Shown here: positions 41,685-49,934 of the stretch, piece by piece
Numbering within the stretch: the first letter of the stretch is position 1
Layout: each line of letters starts with the position of its first letter
Assembly (NCBI GenBank): GCA_963783095.1
Contig: CAWAMR010000008.1
Coordinates: 620,001 to 684,000, forward strand
Direction: 5' to 3'
Length of the DNA stretch: 64,000 nucleotides
Source: CAWAMR01 sp963783095
GTDB lineage: Bacteria; Planctomycetota; Planctomycetia; Gemmatales; Gemmataceae
Notes under the pieces: model-generated
What the model saw: the letters and a program-made list of their open reading frames with translations, nothing else
Told to the model about the DNA's origin: nothing
Database searches by the model: none
Made by a program: the position numbers and the translations under genes

Positions 41685-41752
41685 GATTCACCTCCTTGTG
41701 CGCCTTTCTCAGCGCGCGCTAAAGCGTGGGAAAATGGGCGATTGATTCTGGT

Positions 41753-42601
41753 TTATTTGGACAGTAATTGGCCGAGCATCGAAGTGGGCATCTCAGACTT
41801 GGCACCCTTCTTGGCTGCCTCCGTCAAACGGGCGGAGAATGCGAGCACGGCATCCCAGTTCCATTCGCCAGGCAGCATGACCGATCCTCCGTGGTACTGC
41901 GCTCTGACCGATCTGATTTTCGGTTTCTTTTTCCCACGAAGAGTCCCGAGTTCGGCCTCCAGGACGTCCACCGTCATGCCGGCCATTAGTTTCTCGATCC
42001 ACGGCCGGCGATCTTCTGGCAGCGCGAATTGTCGCACCAGAATATCGAGGGCCCGGAACGGCAATCGCTTCGTCTTGTCCTTCTCCATGAGCAGAGCAAG
42101 CTCCTGGGAAGTTGCCTTGTCGTGCAACGACAAGCGTTTGCAAACCGTTGCGGTGGATTCGCCAACGACTTTTGCAAGCTGAGCTTGAGTCCATCCATTT
42201 GCAACAATCATTTCCTGCCAGTAGGCGACTTTTTCTTGCCAGTCCACTTCCCGGCGGATGTTTGCAAGCGCTGTTTCCGTAAGCTTCTGGCCCGGGGTCA
42301 GGCCTTTTAGAACTTTAATCCTCACGTCACGCCCGCGATAAATCATGGCATCGACGCGCGTTTGGCCGTCCAAAATCCGAAGACCGGAGTCACCAGGGCC
42401 AGGATTCGGATCTTCTTCAAAAACAAGCACGTCATAGCGTTGTCCGCGAGTGATGATGTCCTCCCCCAGCCAGGCCATGAGCTTGGAATATTCGATTGTG
42501 GTTCGATCACAGTGATCCGGATCAATGCGACGAAGCGTTCTTGGATCAATGAGTCGGCGATCTTCGGTTGCGTTGGAATCATCCGTTCGCTTGCTAATCA
42601 T
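41753..42601 (-). CDS. ParB/Spo0J-like nuclease-domain protein
   Basis: 282 residues, ATG at 42601 with AGGGGA upstream. A ParB N-terminal-like domain (RLIDPRTLRRIDPDHC ... DSGLRILDGQTRVDAMIYRGRDVRIKVLKG), then an HTH (NGWTQAQLAKVVGESTATVCKRLSLHDKA) and a helical C-terminus. Such proteins on integrative elements act in partition-like maintenance or regulation. Directly upstream of the coupling-protein gene, same strand. No ParA partner visible. Confidence 0.8.
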   Translation of the reverse strand: MISKRTDDSNATEDRRLIDPRTLRRIDPDHCDRTTIEYSKLMAWLGEDIITRGQRYDVLVFEEDPNPGPGDSGLRILDGQTRVDAMIYRGRDVRIKVLKGLTPGQKLTETALANIRREVDWQEKVAYWQEMIVANGWTQAQLAKVVGESTATVCKRLSLHDKATSQELALLMEKDKTKRLPFRALDILVRQFALPEDRRPWIEKLMAGMTVDVLEAELGTLRGKKKPKIRSVRAQYHGGSVMLPGEWNWDAVLAFSARLTEAAKKGAKSEMPTSMLGQLLSK

Positions 42602-42709
42602 TAAATTGTGGTCCCCTTTCGAATAAAAGTTTAGCCAAGCCGAGGGCGGGTCGCTTGGAATGCGACGCGCCGTGGCGGCTGAGGAGCAGCTACCGCTCTA
42701 CTCGGGTGA

Positions 42710-42916
42710 TTAGCTGAAATGCCACTTGGTAAGACGATTTACGTGAGCGGCCTCGAAATAAGTCAGTTGATCCAAGGCTTTCGAGAAAAGATCGAAAGCA
42801 TATTGCTCACCAATGAAGTCCGCGACGGCTTTGTCGGCGTCGCTGAGTTGTGAGTACCAGTACAAAGAAACGCCACCTCCAAGGATGGCCAAAATGCTCA
42901 ATAGTTTGGTCCACAT
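42710..42916 (-). CDS. small single-pass membrane protein
   Basis: ATG at 42916, GGAAAA upstream; about 68 residues: MWTKLLSILAILGGGVSLYWYSQ (membrane helix), then SDADKAVADFIGEQYAFDLFSKALDQLTYFEA. No family recognised. Lies in the element gene run. Confidence 0.55.
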   Translation of the reverse strand: MWTKLLSILAILGGGVSLYWYSQLSDADKAVADFIGEQYAFDLFSKALDQLTYFEAAHVNRLTKWHFS

Positions 42917-43085
42917 GTAGATTTTCCAAACGAAGGAATGTCGAAAAAGCGCCACACATGCAGCGCTCACTGTTGATGGATTTTGGCAAGCCCTTCAATG
43001 AATGTTTTTTTCCTATCTCCCGACTGTTTCAGCGTGATTGCTGGAACAGTCGGGAATGAAGCCATTTGAGTTCGCCGATTCCGGC

Positions 43086-43295
43086 TTACTTCTTGAAAGC
43101 ACTCCAGAGGCTCCAGGCGATGAGACCGACAATTGCTACAGGGGCCGCAAGAGTGCCGACCGCGACCAAAGCAGGCGGGGCGACGGCAGCCAAGCTTGTG
43201 ACTGCAGAATGAGCAGTACGCTTGCCGGCCTCAGTATGGAGAACGGCGTGAGCCGCGTGCGCGGCGGTATGCTTCCAATCATTTTGACTCGACAT
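43086..43295 (-). CDS. small membrane protein, 69 aa
   Basis: ATG at 43295 with CGAGGAAA upstream. The N-terminus is His/Ala-rich (MSSQNDWKHTAAHAAHAVLH), followed by a long hydrophobic segment (LAAVAPPALVAVGTLAAPVAIVGLIAWSLWSAF) and terminal KK. Could span the membrane once or twice. Unknown function. Confidence 0.6.
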   Translation of the reverse strand: MSSQNDWKHTAAHAAHAVLHTEAGKRTAHSAVTSLAAVAPPALVAVGTLAAPVAIVGLIAWSLWSAFKK

Positions 43296-43515
43296 ATGTT
43301 TTCCTCGGGAATTGAGAACTTGGAAAAAGCGCCACCCAGCGTGGCGCGACATCGCCTCACGGATCAGAATTCGTGAAGTCAGTCAGATTTCGACCAAAAA
43401 TCGGGTTGCTGTCTTTTGGTATCTCGATTGGACATCAGCGTAATGCGTCCCTCCTTTATAAGTGACGTAAACGAAAGGCCGGGGCAACTCGCCGCCGGCC
43501 TGGAAAGTCAGAAGA

Positions 43516-44465
43516 TTACTTGGCGTCTTCTTCGTCGAACTCGCCACTGTCGACCTCGTGCTTGCGGCGGTAGAAATCCGCCCTGGAAGCACCCGTCTTC
43601 TCTGTGTAGCAGCGTTCCTGCTCCTTCGCATCTGCTGCCGAGGCGATAAGCTCGCGAACGACGTTTCGGCGCTTCGCCCTTCTGGCCTCCTGCGAGTTGG
43701 TGTTTAGCTCATGACGGAAGTGACATGTCGCCTCCCGCACACTGGCTGACACCAAATCCTCCCAGTGTGAGACCGAAAAGTCGGCCGCGAACTGGAGATA
43801 TGTTTCAAAATGCCTTCTGCTGCAAACGAAGATCAAGCGGGCATCCCGCCATTCGGCATTCTTTCAACAGGTGTTCGGTGACCCGTATGCAATCGTCAGA
43901 GCCGATGACAAGCCTGTCCAGTACACGGTGGCCTTTCCCGGCCAGGTCACGCATCAGTGCCATAAGTTCAGTATCGGAAATCTCCAATCGATGAACCTCG
44001 ATTCGTGTTGCGAGCCCGCAGTTCGGGCAAATCTGCCAGTGGCCGATTGCTGATAAGAATCAAGCCACCGCGGAAGACGAAAGGCTGGGAGCCATCTGTT
44101 GCAGTCGTCCAAGTAACCAAGCGATCGTGCCCTGGCTGCGACCACAGAGCCGACCGCAGCACACCCTGGGCATCCGGGTCTTTTGTCAAACGCTCCATGT
44201 CTTCCATCACCTGGATCGTGTCGGGAGCTTTTTGCAACGTCAAAAACAGCCCCTTGGCCGTCATGCGCGAGTTATATAACTGGTAGCACGTTTCGAGATT
44301 CTCAAGGTGCCGCAAGACAGTATGCGACTTGCCGACTCCTCCCGTGCCGTAGAGGTAGAGACCGGTTTTGAACCCCTTGGCCACCGCCGTGGTGAGGTCG
44401 CGCACCAAATGCAGTTTCTTTTCGAGTGTGGCGAGTGCGAAGTCATGAGGAGTTTTTTCCTTCAT
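43516..44465 (-). CDS. P-loop ATPase of the element, frameshifted
   Basis: ATG at 44465 with GAGGA upstream. N-terminal MKEKTPHDFALATLEKKLHLV, then Walker A YLYGTGGVGKSHTVLR, Walker B-like DTIQVMEDMERL and a sensor-1-like RGGLILISNRPLADL, giving an AAA-type core. The frame changes near 43990 (LEISDTELMALMRDLAGKGHRV ... VTEHLLKECRMAGCPLDLRLQQ) and near 43815 (HFETYLQFAADFSVSHWEDLV ... ASRADFYRRKHEVDSGEFDEED). About 315 residues in total. Fits a replication- or transfer-associated DnaC/IstB-like ATPase; precise role unknown. Confidence 0.7.
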
Positions 44466-44546
44466 GCTGTCGGATCCTCAGTGTTTTGAAAAATCAGTCT
44501 CAGACTCAGATGATGAGACCTTGAGACTGAGACAAGCCATTTATGG

Positions 44547-44924
44547 TTAGTCAGGTGATTCACCCCTGCTGTGCCGACGCAGAACCGCCCCGGAAGTCAT
44601 CCCGGCCAATTGTGGTGCCACCGCCTGGGCGAAAATCGCATCAAACTCAGCGGTTTCGTCTGCGGCAAGCTTGTTGACGGCGTCGCTGTTGGAGAACAAA
44701 TCTTTGAACGGCCAGAGCTCAACCTCCGAGACGGCAATGCGATCAATGAGGTCAATGAGTTTCTCCGTTATTTTGGTCCGGCTGGCGCGATTTGTCGCCG
44801 AGCGCAGTTGTCTGAGCAACGCCTGAAATTCCTCCTGAAAGTCGGCGCGGCGCGTTTCTTTTAGGGCACGAGCGAGTTCATTCCGCGCACGCCGTTTCCG
44901 CGCGCGAGTGCGGCTGCGAGACAT
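44547..44924 (-). CDS. hypothetical basic/helical protein
   Basis: ATG at 44924 with AAGGTGAT upstream; 125 residues. The N-terminus is strongly basic (MSRSRTRARKRRARNELARALKETRR), then helices FQEEFQALLRQLRSATNRASRTKITEKLIDLIDRIAV and a C-terminal part ending RRHSRGESPD. The basic N-terminus could bind nucleic acid. Bases 44925-45207 upstream hold no gene that I can support. Confidence 0.55.
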   Translation of the reverse strand: MSRSRTRARKRRARNELARALKETRRADFQEEFQALLRQLRSATNRASRTKITEKLIDLIDRIAVSEVELWPFKDLFSNSDAVNKLAADETAEFDAIFAQAVAPQLAGMTSGAVLRRHSRGESPD

Positions 44925-45207
44925 AATATCACCTTGATTTTCGAGGCGCACTTGCGGCGCGCTGTTTTAGCGCCGAGGCCTGCAACCGAAACCGCGAAAT
45001 GCGGGCCGCAAGTCATTTCATTTCAGAATGGCAATGGGCGATCAATTCTTGCCACATGTATTCTTCACGCGAGGGATACGTTGAGCCGGTCGCCTCTCCG
45101 CGCCACCGCCCACCGTAAAACGGGTCGGCGCGTGGAAATTACTCACATATTTTTGCAAAAAAAGGCCGAGCGCCTGCCGGTCGTGGCCAGCCTGACTTGA
45201 GCGCCCC

Positions 45208-45753
45208 TCAATCGTGTAGGTCCATTCCCTCGTCTGCGAGAGGTTTTCGACGGAGCTTGGAAACATGTGATAACGTGCCCGACATGTCGATCAATGGGTG
45301 GGAGAGCGTTTCCGCGATTAATTGATCTGCCGCTTCCTGCCCCATCTCACAGCGGAGAATCAGTGACGAATTGATTAAATCATACAGTGCTTGATCGACT
45401 GGGGTCACAAACGGAGAGATGAGCGTCAGAGAATTGCCATGCCCGTGAAGCGAGGCAAGAACCACATCTCGGAATTGCGGGTTGATCCTCTCATCGCGAT
45501 CGACCAATTTTTCATTTTTCATTTCGATGATCGCGTCTTCTCGATTATCGTTCGTCAGGCTATCCAGGCAAAATTCATGGATCGCTTCCAGCAACTCCGG
45601 TCGTTCGTCCTGAACCGAGCACAAGCGTGAATAATGGCTCTGCGCATCCCAGAATGGCATCACCACACCGCTGCTTAGTTTGATTGGTCGCTTCAGATAT
45701 TCGGTAAGCATATAAAGCCATGCGAGACATGAACGACCATTCCTTCCATACAT
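45208..45753 (-). CDS. hypothetical protein
   Basis: ATG at 45753 (or 45711, MLTEYLKRPIKLSSG). About 181 residues: VVMPFWDAQSHYSRLCSVQDERPELLEAIHEFCLDSLTNDNREDAIIEM ... NPQFRDVVLASLHGHGNSLTLISPFVTPVDQALYDLINSSLILRCEMGQEAADQLIAETLSHPL. Soluble, helical, no recognised motif. Divergent from the sigma-like gene; a TTGACA lies just upstream of the first ATG. Confidence 0.55.
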   Translation of the reverse strand: MYGRNGRSCLAWLYMLTEYLKRPIKLSSGVVMPFWDAQSHYSRLCSVQDERPELLEAIHEFCLDSLTNDNREDAIIEMKNEKLVDRDERINPQFRDVVLASLHGHGNSLTLISPFVTPVDQALYDLINSSLILRCEMGQEAADQLIAETLSHPLIDMSGTLSHVSKLRRKPLADEGMDLHD

Positions 45754-45952
45754 AATAATAATTGTCAATCTTTAATTGTTTTGAGCAAAAGAGAACAATT
45801 TCAAGAAATTTCGTCTTGGAGCGAGTGAAAACGACTTCGTAACACGTTAAATAGGTGAGAATATTGAAACGAGTTCGAGGATGCCCGCTATGGACTCCTT
45901 TCTAACCTGAGCCGAACAACTTCACACGATTTCCGCAGGAGCCCTTCCCAAG

Positions 45953-46735
45953 GTGGCCGAACAATTCGTCCAAATGACGGCGCAAGCCGTGTGTGGAAGA
46001 GTAAAAAAAATGACACCAAAGAGCATTTATCCGGAGGATTCTTGGGAGTCAGTCCTCGATTCCCTCACATCCGCGAGAAAAGTTGAGGATTTTGAATCTG
46101 AGGTGACGGCAAGAACATACGAGATGACAGCGCAGTTTGTGTGTGGAATACTGAAAAAAATTGCACCAAAGAGCATTAGTCCAGAGGATTTCCTCAGTGA
46201 GTCAATCTTCCGCTTCATTAGATCCGTAGGCAAAGGTGCGATTTTCAATTCTGAGTTGGCGATAAGAACATACGTTTCCAAAATTGCAATGAATTTGCTC
46301 AGGGATCACCTGCGACTCCTGTCCTCGACGGAACAACCATTCACTAACTTCAAGAACTCTCAATCTGAGGAAGTTGGCAGCTATGAGTCGTTTGATCAAA
46401 AGTGGCACGAATCCGAGATCGACACGCTAACCACTTCTGAATTTCTTCGTGAGTCAATATCCCAATTGCCTCACACACTTGAGCAGGTCATCACCACTAA
46501 ATTTTTCGGGCTTCCTATTTCGGATCGCGAAGCTGCCAAAAAACTCGGAATATCGCAGGCCAATTTCAATAGACGAAAACTCAATGCAATAAAGATGTTG
46601 CGCTACATCTTTTCCCGGTCGCTGGGCATCAAGGACGCATATGAGATTTTGCCGATGCTATTCGGACACGAGGGCGCATCTGCTCGGCGCATGCACCAAG
46701 CGACAAAACCATACCGAGTTCAGTCTTTGAGCTGA
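45953..46735 (+). CDS. sigma-70-like protein with duplicated N-terminal segment
   Basis: GTG start at 45953; AGGAG lies about 11 bases upstream. About 260 residues. The C-terminal two thirds look like an ECF-type factor: region 2 ISPEDFLSESIFRFIRS ... IRTYVSKIAMNLLRDHLRLLS and region 4 LPHTLEQVITTKFFGLPISDREAAKKLGISQANFNRRKLNAIKMLR. The first about 50 residues are a second copy of the start of region 2 (MTAQAVCGRVKKMTPKSIYPED versus MTAQFVCGILKKIAPKSISPED), a 150-bp tandem duplication. It is the only plus-strand gene in this part of the element and divergent from the others. Confidence 0.65.
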   Translation: MAEQFVQMTAQAVCGRVKKMTPKSIYPEDSWESVLDSLTSARKVEDFESEVTARTYEMTAQFVCGILKKIAPKSISPEDFLSESIFRFIRSVGKGAIFNSELAIRTYVSKIAMNLLRDHLRLLSSTEQPFTNFKNSQSEEVGSYESFDQKWHESEIDTLTTSEFLRESISQLPHTLEQVITTKFFGLPISDREAAKKLGISQANFNRRKLNAIKMLRYIFSRSLGIKDAYEILPMLFGHEGASARRMHQATKPYRVQSLS

Positions 46736-47106
46736 AAAACAGATCAATACTTCAGCACGTGAGCGGGCGACTTGATCAGCCGATCCCGACTCCGAATATA
46801 AATCAAATGTGCTGCAGCTCATTTGATTTACTACCGGCGGGCCGACCGCCTCAACCTCAATGAGATTGAGAAGATCCGGTTTTGAGATGAGAAAGTGCGG
46901 AGAGATATGACGCCACGAAGACAACGAAAATACGCCGATCCGGCAGGCGAGCGGTAACGGCTCCAAGCTTGTCTGTTGGTGAGTCAGTCGAGAAAGATAA
47001 CGGAAATGTCACGCGTCAGTCAGAAGTCACCTTGAGACGCTCAGTAAGAAGCAACCAGGAGTGGAGGCCATAAGAGCAGCTGACAATCGCGCAACCCGAT
47101 TCGCTG
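46736..47106. other. intergenic
   Basis: About 370 bases between the sigma-like gene and the GNAT gene end. No gene or structured repeat recognised; the last 80 bases are an out-of-frame continuation of the GNAT gene. Confidence 0.4.
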
Positions 47107-47623
47107 CTAATTCTCCAGAGACGTAGCTCCGATTTCCCGTGCAGTCCTTACCAATAAGTAGAGCGTCATTGGTTGCAATGGCAACTCCATGAACCCGGAC
47201 GATAGGTAAAATCGGCGGGCTATTTCGGAGAGAGCATGCACAACCAAGGCAACCGCCCCGGCGATCTTGGCGACCTGCACGGCGCAAAATCGCATCGCGA
47301 ACCAAAACGCGCCCAAGCCTCTGGTTCTGAAAGCGACGATCAACGGCTAGCCGCCCAAGTACGACGACCGGAATGGGATCGGGCATGTTCCTGCGAAGCT
47401 GACTGGGCGACACGTTATGGTCGACGGCACCCGTTGCGAGGCAATAATAACCGACTACCGTGTTTCCGTTACAAAGGACGTAGGTCCGCGACGCGCCAGA
47501 CCGATCATTGGGCAATGCTCGTTTTTTCAGCCAGTCATTGAGGACTTGCACGCCGCAATCGAAGGAATCCAAGTCATGCGTATCGGCGATAGGGATGGGC
47601 GTGCTCGGATGCCCGAACGTCAT
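47107..47623 (-). CDS. GNAT-family toxin (TacT-like), one frameshift
   Basis: ATG at 47623 overlaps the antitoxin stop (ATGA). GNAT text: DLDSFDCGVQVLNDWLKKRALPNDRSGASRTYVLC, VVGYYCLATGAV, then VVVLGRLAVDRRFQNQ-GLG with the acetyl-CoA loop (frame change near 47330), then VVHALSEIARRFYLSSGFMELPLQPMTLYLLV. This is the N-acetyltransferase class that acts on aminoacyl-tRNA when paired with DUF1778 proteins. The frameshift falls in the cofactor loop, so the toxin may be dead if it is real. Confidence 0.8.
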
Positions 47624-47898
47624 TCCCAAGGTGCTTTCATCGCCATGAGGCGACGGAGATGCTCATTCGGAGGGGGCGGATTGGCCAGAACAGCCAGGAA
47701 TTGGTCATAAGCTGGCGTATCCAGGAGGAAGAAAACCTTATCCAGCAGGATGTCTTCGGCTTCGTGGCATGCCGCTTCCAGCATGAAGCCTTCACGCGAC
47801 CGGCCCAATTGGTCGGCCGCCAAGTCGATCAGTTCGCGCTGCCGCATGTCAGCACGAATGCTGATGGTAATGGGAGTATGGTCGTGCCCTTCAGTCAT
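47620..47898 (-). CDS. DUF1778-type antitoxin (TacA-like)
   Basis: 92 residues, ATG at 47898. PITISIRADMRQRELIDLAADQLGRSREGFMLEAACHEAEDILLD is a ribbon-helix-helix-like DUF1778 N-terminus; the C-terminal tail (FFLLDTPAYDQFLAVLANPPPPNEHLRRLMAMKAPWE) is the toxin-covering part in this family. Translationally coupled to the GNAT gene. A TATAAT at 47920-47925 (minus) lies 22 bases before the start, fitting a self-repressed promoter. Confidence 0.87.
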   Translation of the reverse strand: MTEGHDHTPITISIRADMRQRELIDLAADQLGRSREGFMLEAACHEAEDILLDKVFFLLDTPAYDQFLAVLANPPPPNEHLRRLMAMKAPWE

Positions 47899-48057
47899 AA
47901 TCCTGCATCATTTGCGAGCATTATAATTCGATAATAGTACAATAATAATCATGATTTGTCCAGTGGAAAGGCGGGACACGGGACGCATTTGGGCTTCTGG
48001 AAAATCGAAAAACGCGTTGCCCACGCCCCGGCAACGCGCTCAAGAATGCACATTCGC

Positions 48058-48324
48058 TCATGTGGCGGGCTTGGTTTCCGCCAATTGTTCTGCGGCAAGT
48101 CGTTCCGCTGTTGAGGTGAAGAAAAGCTCGATCTCGGCGTGAGCATCCTCGGGACCGTGTTCCAGGCTGATACTTTTGGCCTCCTCCCAACGCCCTGCCG
48201 CAAGGAGACGTCGTACCGCGTCACATGCTTCAGCCGGAAGCAGAATGTCGCGATGAAGGCGAATGAAATGCCGATTATCGGCGAAATCTGTGACGGCTTC
48301 CACATTCTTAACTGACTGGCCCAT
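48058..48324 (-). CDS. hypothetical protein, 88 aa
   Basis: ATG at 48324 with GGAG upstream: MGQSVKNVEAVTDFADNRHFIRLHRDILLPAEACDAVRRLLAAGRWEEAKSISLEHGPEDAHAEIELFFTSTAERLAAEQ. Small, helical, soluble. Divergent from the XRE regulator (125 bases between starts), suggesting shared control. No family recognised. Confidence 0.5.
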   Translation of the reverse strand: MGQSVKNVEAVTDFADNRHFIRLHRDILLPAEACDAVRRLLAAGRWEEAKSISLEHGPEDAHAEIELFFTSTAERLAAEQLAETKPAT

Positions 48325-48449
48325 GAAGTGACTCCGAGGCACAGTGGGTATTTTCTCTGAGACGCTCTGTGCCAGCGTGCCCAGAGGGTATGCTGAACGA
48401 GAAGCAATAGTAACAATAGTTACGTAACTATAGTTCGCTGACAGGTCGA

Positions 48450-48686
48450 GTGTCAAGTGGTAAATTCGGGGATGTGCTTGGACACTTGATAAAACAGGCC
48501 AGACTTAAGGCCCGGATGACACAGGAAGACTTGGCTGAAAAGGCATTGCTGACCCGAGAGTACGTAAGCTTGCTTGAGCGGGACAAGCGGAGCCCCACCA
48601 TCGAGGTCTTCATAAGGCTCATTTGCGCCGTTGGGTTGTCACCCGCCGAGGTGATTTTGGAAGTCGAGAAATCGCTTCCGAAATAA
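48450..48686 (+). CDS. XRE-family HTH regulator
   Basis: 78 residues, GTG start at 48450. LGHLIKQARLKARMTQEDLAEKALLTREYVSLLERDKRSPTIEVFIRLICAVGLSPAEVI is a complete HTH_3 domain, with no extra domain. Probably represses its own promoter and that of the divergent small gene; this class is common on integrated elements. Confidence 0.85.
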   Translation: MSSGKFGDVLGHLIKQARLKARMTQEDLAEKALLTREYVSLLERDKRSPTIEVFIRLICAVGLSPAEVILEVEKSLPK

Positions 48687-49174
48687 ATCGAGCAAATCCT
48701 TGAAGCATCTCGACTTATTTCGTTGCCGTAGCTCGATCAAGTTAGTCGACACACTACTCCATCATTTTCCGGACATCCGCCAAGTATTGTGCGCGGTACT
48801 TGCCGAAGCGGAAGCAAAGCGGGGACAGTTGGAATATTTGTAGATTTCGTTGCACCAACGCCTTTGACTGGTTTTTCGGGCAATGATTCAACCCTCACCA
48901 GGCATTTCAACTATGTCGTTAAACTATGCCCCAGGCACTCTGTTTGACCGGAGACGAGCAGCGGGTCGGCATGGTAACATGCTGAATTACAACAAGATTA
49001 TCGTATAATATTTGTTATGGAAAAATGATCCGGTTTGCGCGAGTTGGCAGGAGTTGGCAGCCATTTCCGGCTTCGTCCCTTGTTCGCTATTTGAGGATTC
49101 ATTATGATAACTGTAACCGCATAGGGACTTCGCGGGGCAATACAGCGAGGTTGTACTCTTAATTCGGTGGAACA
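48687..49174. other. gene-poor stretch with a possible 3' remnant
   Basis: About 490 bases. On the minus strand about 40 codons ending at a stop at 48754 read QIFQLSPLCFRFGKYRAQYLADVRKMME, which has protein-like composition but no start; it may be the tail of a lost gene. Otherwise nothing seen. Confidence 0.35.
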
Positions 49175-49461
49175 ATGCAAAGCCAGCAGACAACACCTTC
49201 CGAGGAATGGCGAATCCGGTGGACTCCTGATGGCAGTGTGATCGAACGCTGGGTCGATGGCGAGCACAAGGCAACCGGAACCCATGCCGACGCCGTGGCG
49301 GCATGGCTGGTGTATTGGACTGCTCAAATGCAGCGGAACGAGCCTATTTGTTCTCCGGCAAGACAGACACTGAGATCGACCTTGAAATGTTGGCTCGCTC
49401 CATAGAGGATGGACTAGCCAATTCTTCTCCTGACCCAAAAACTAGCGGCCACTCCGAGTGA
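49175..49461 (+). CDS. hypothetical protein, probably frameshifted
   Basis: ATG at 49175: MQSQQTTPSEEWRIRWTPDGSVIERWVDGEHKATGTHADAVAAWLVYWTAQMQRN, then a shift near 49340 to RAYLFSGKTDTEIDLEMLARSIEDGLANSSPDPKTS, ending at 49461. Small and soluble. The second half is better composed than the in-frame continuation, hence the proposed shift. Not recognised. Confidence 0.4.
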
Positions 49462-49514
49462 TGCGTTTAGCTTCTCACGCCAGTCCACGAGCGCTCGCAC
49501 CAAAGAACTTATCA

Positions 49515-49795
49515 ATCAGGTCCGACATGCTTGGATCACTTCGTCGTCTTTGGTGGGGACCATCTTCGATATTTATGCAACGATTATCTGACTTATTACA
49601 ACCAGGAACGGCCGCACCAATCGCTTGACAATCTGCCTTTGCCCGAAGCGGCGGGCGAAGCACCAGCCGCACTGGAATTTCCAGCAGCCCAAGTAGTCTG
49701 CGAGGAGCGACTCGGGGGCTTGTTGAAGCACTACCACCGCGACAGCCTGACTTCCACAAGCACAAAACGCCTCTCTTTTTGAGCTACCGGTGCGC
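49515..49795 (+). pseudogene. integrase-core transposase remnant, copy 1
   Basis: Only the C-terminus of an rve-type (IS3/IS481-like) transposase survives: LDHFVVFGGDHLRYLCNDYLTYYNQERPHQSLDNLPLPEAAGEAPAALE ... ERLGGLLKHYHR. The catalytic DDE part is missing. About 400 bases from here to 49915 match 60508-60908, including a non-coding tail after the stop. Its 3' end faces the propeller gene. Confidence 0.85.
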
Positions 49796-49915
49796 ACCCA
49801 TCGCCCTTTTTTCCCTGGCAAACTCAAATCACGCTTTCACAACGCCATCACCAGTTCACCAGAATATATCTACACATCTATATTCATTGGTGCGACTGGC
49901 CCCGGTCAATGTTTT
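49515..49915 (+). repeat. direct repeat shared with 60508-60908
   Basis: The two stretches agree over about 400 bases with scattered substitutions, from ATCAGGTCCGA through the shared CCTCTCTTTTTGAGCTACC to TCAATGTTTTGCAC. Each lies just beyond the 3' end of a propeller gene, i.e. at the same place in both RHS cassettes. Confidence 0.88.
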
Positions 49916-49934
49916 GCACAGGACGCGGGACAGT

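Noticed and set aside
47027..47106. In-frame extension of the GNAT gene to 47027
   Set aside because: The text after about 47330 in that frame is not GNAT-like, whereas the neighbouring frame ending at 47107 continues the fold.
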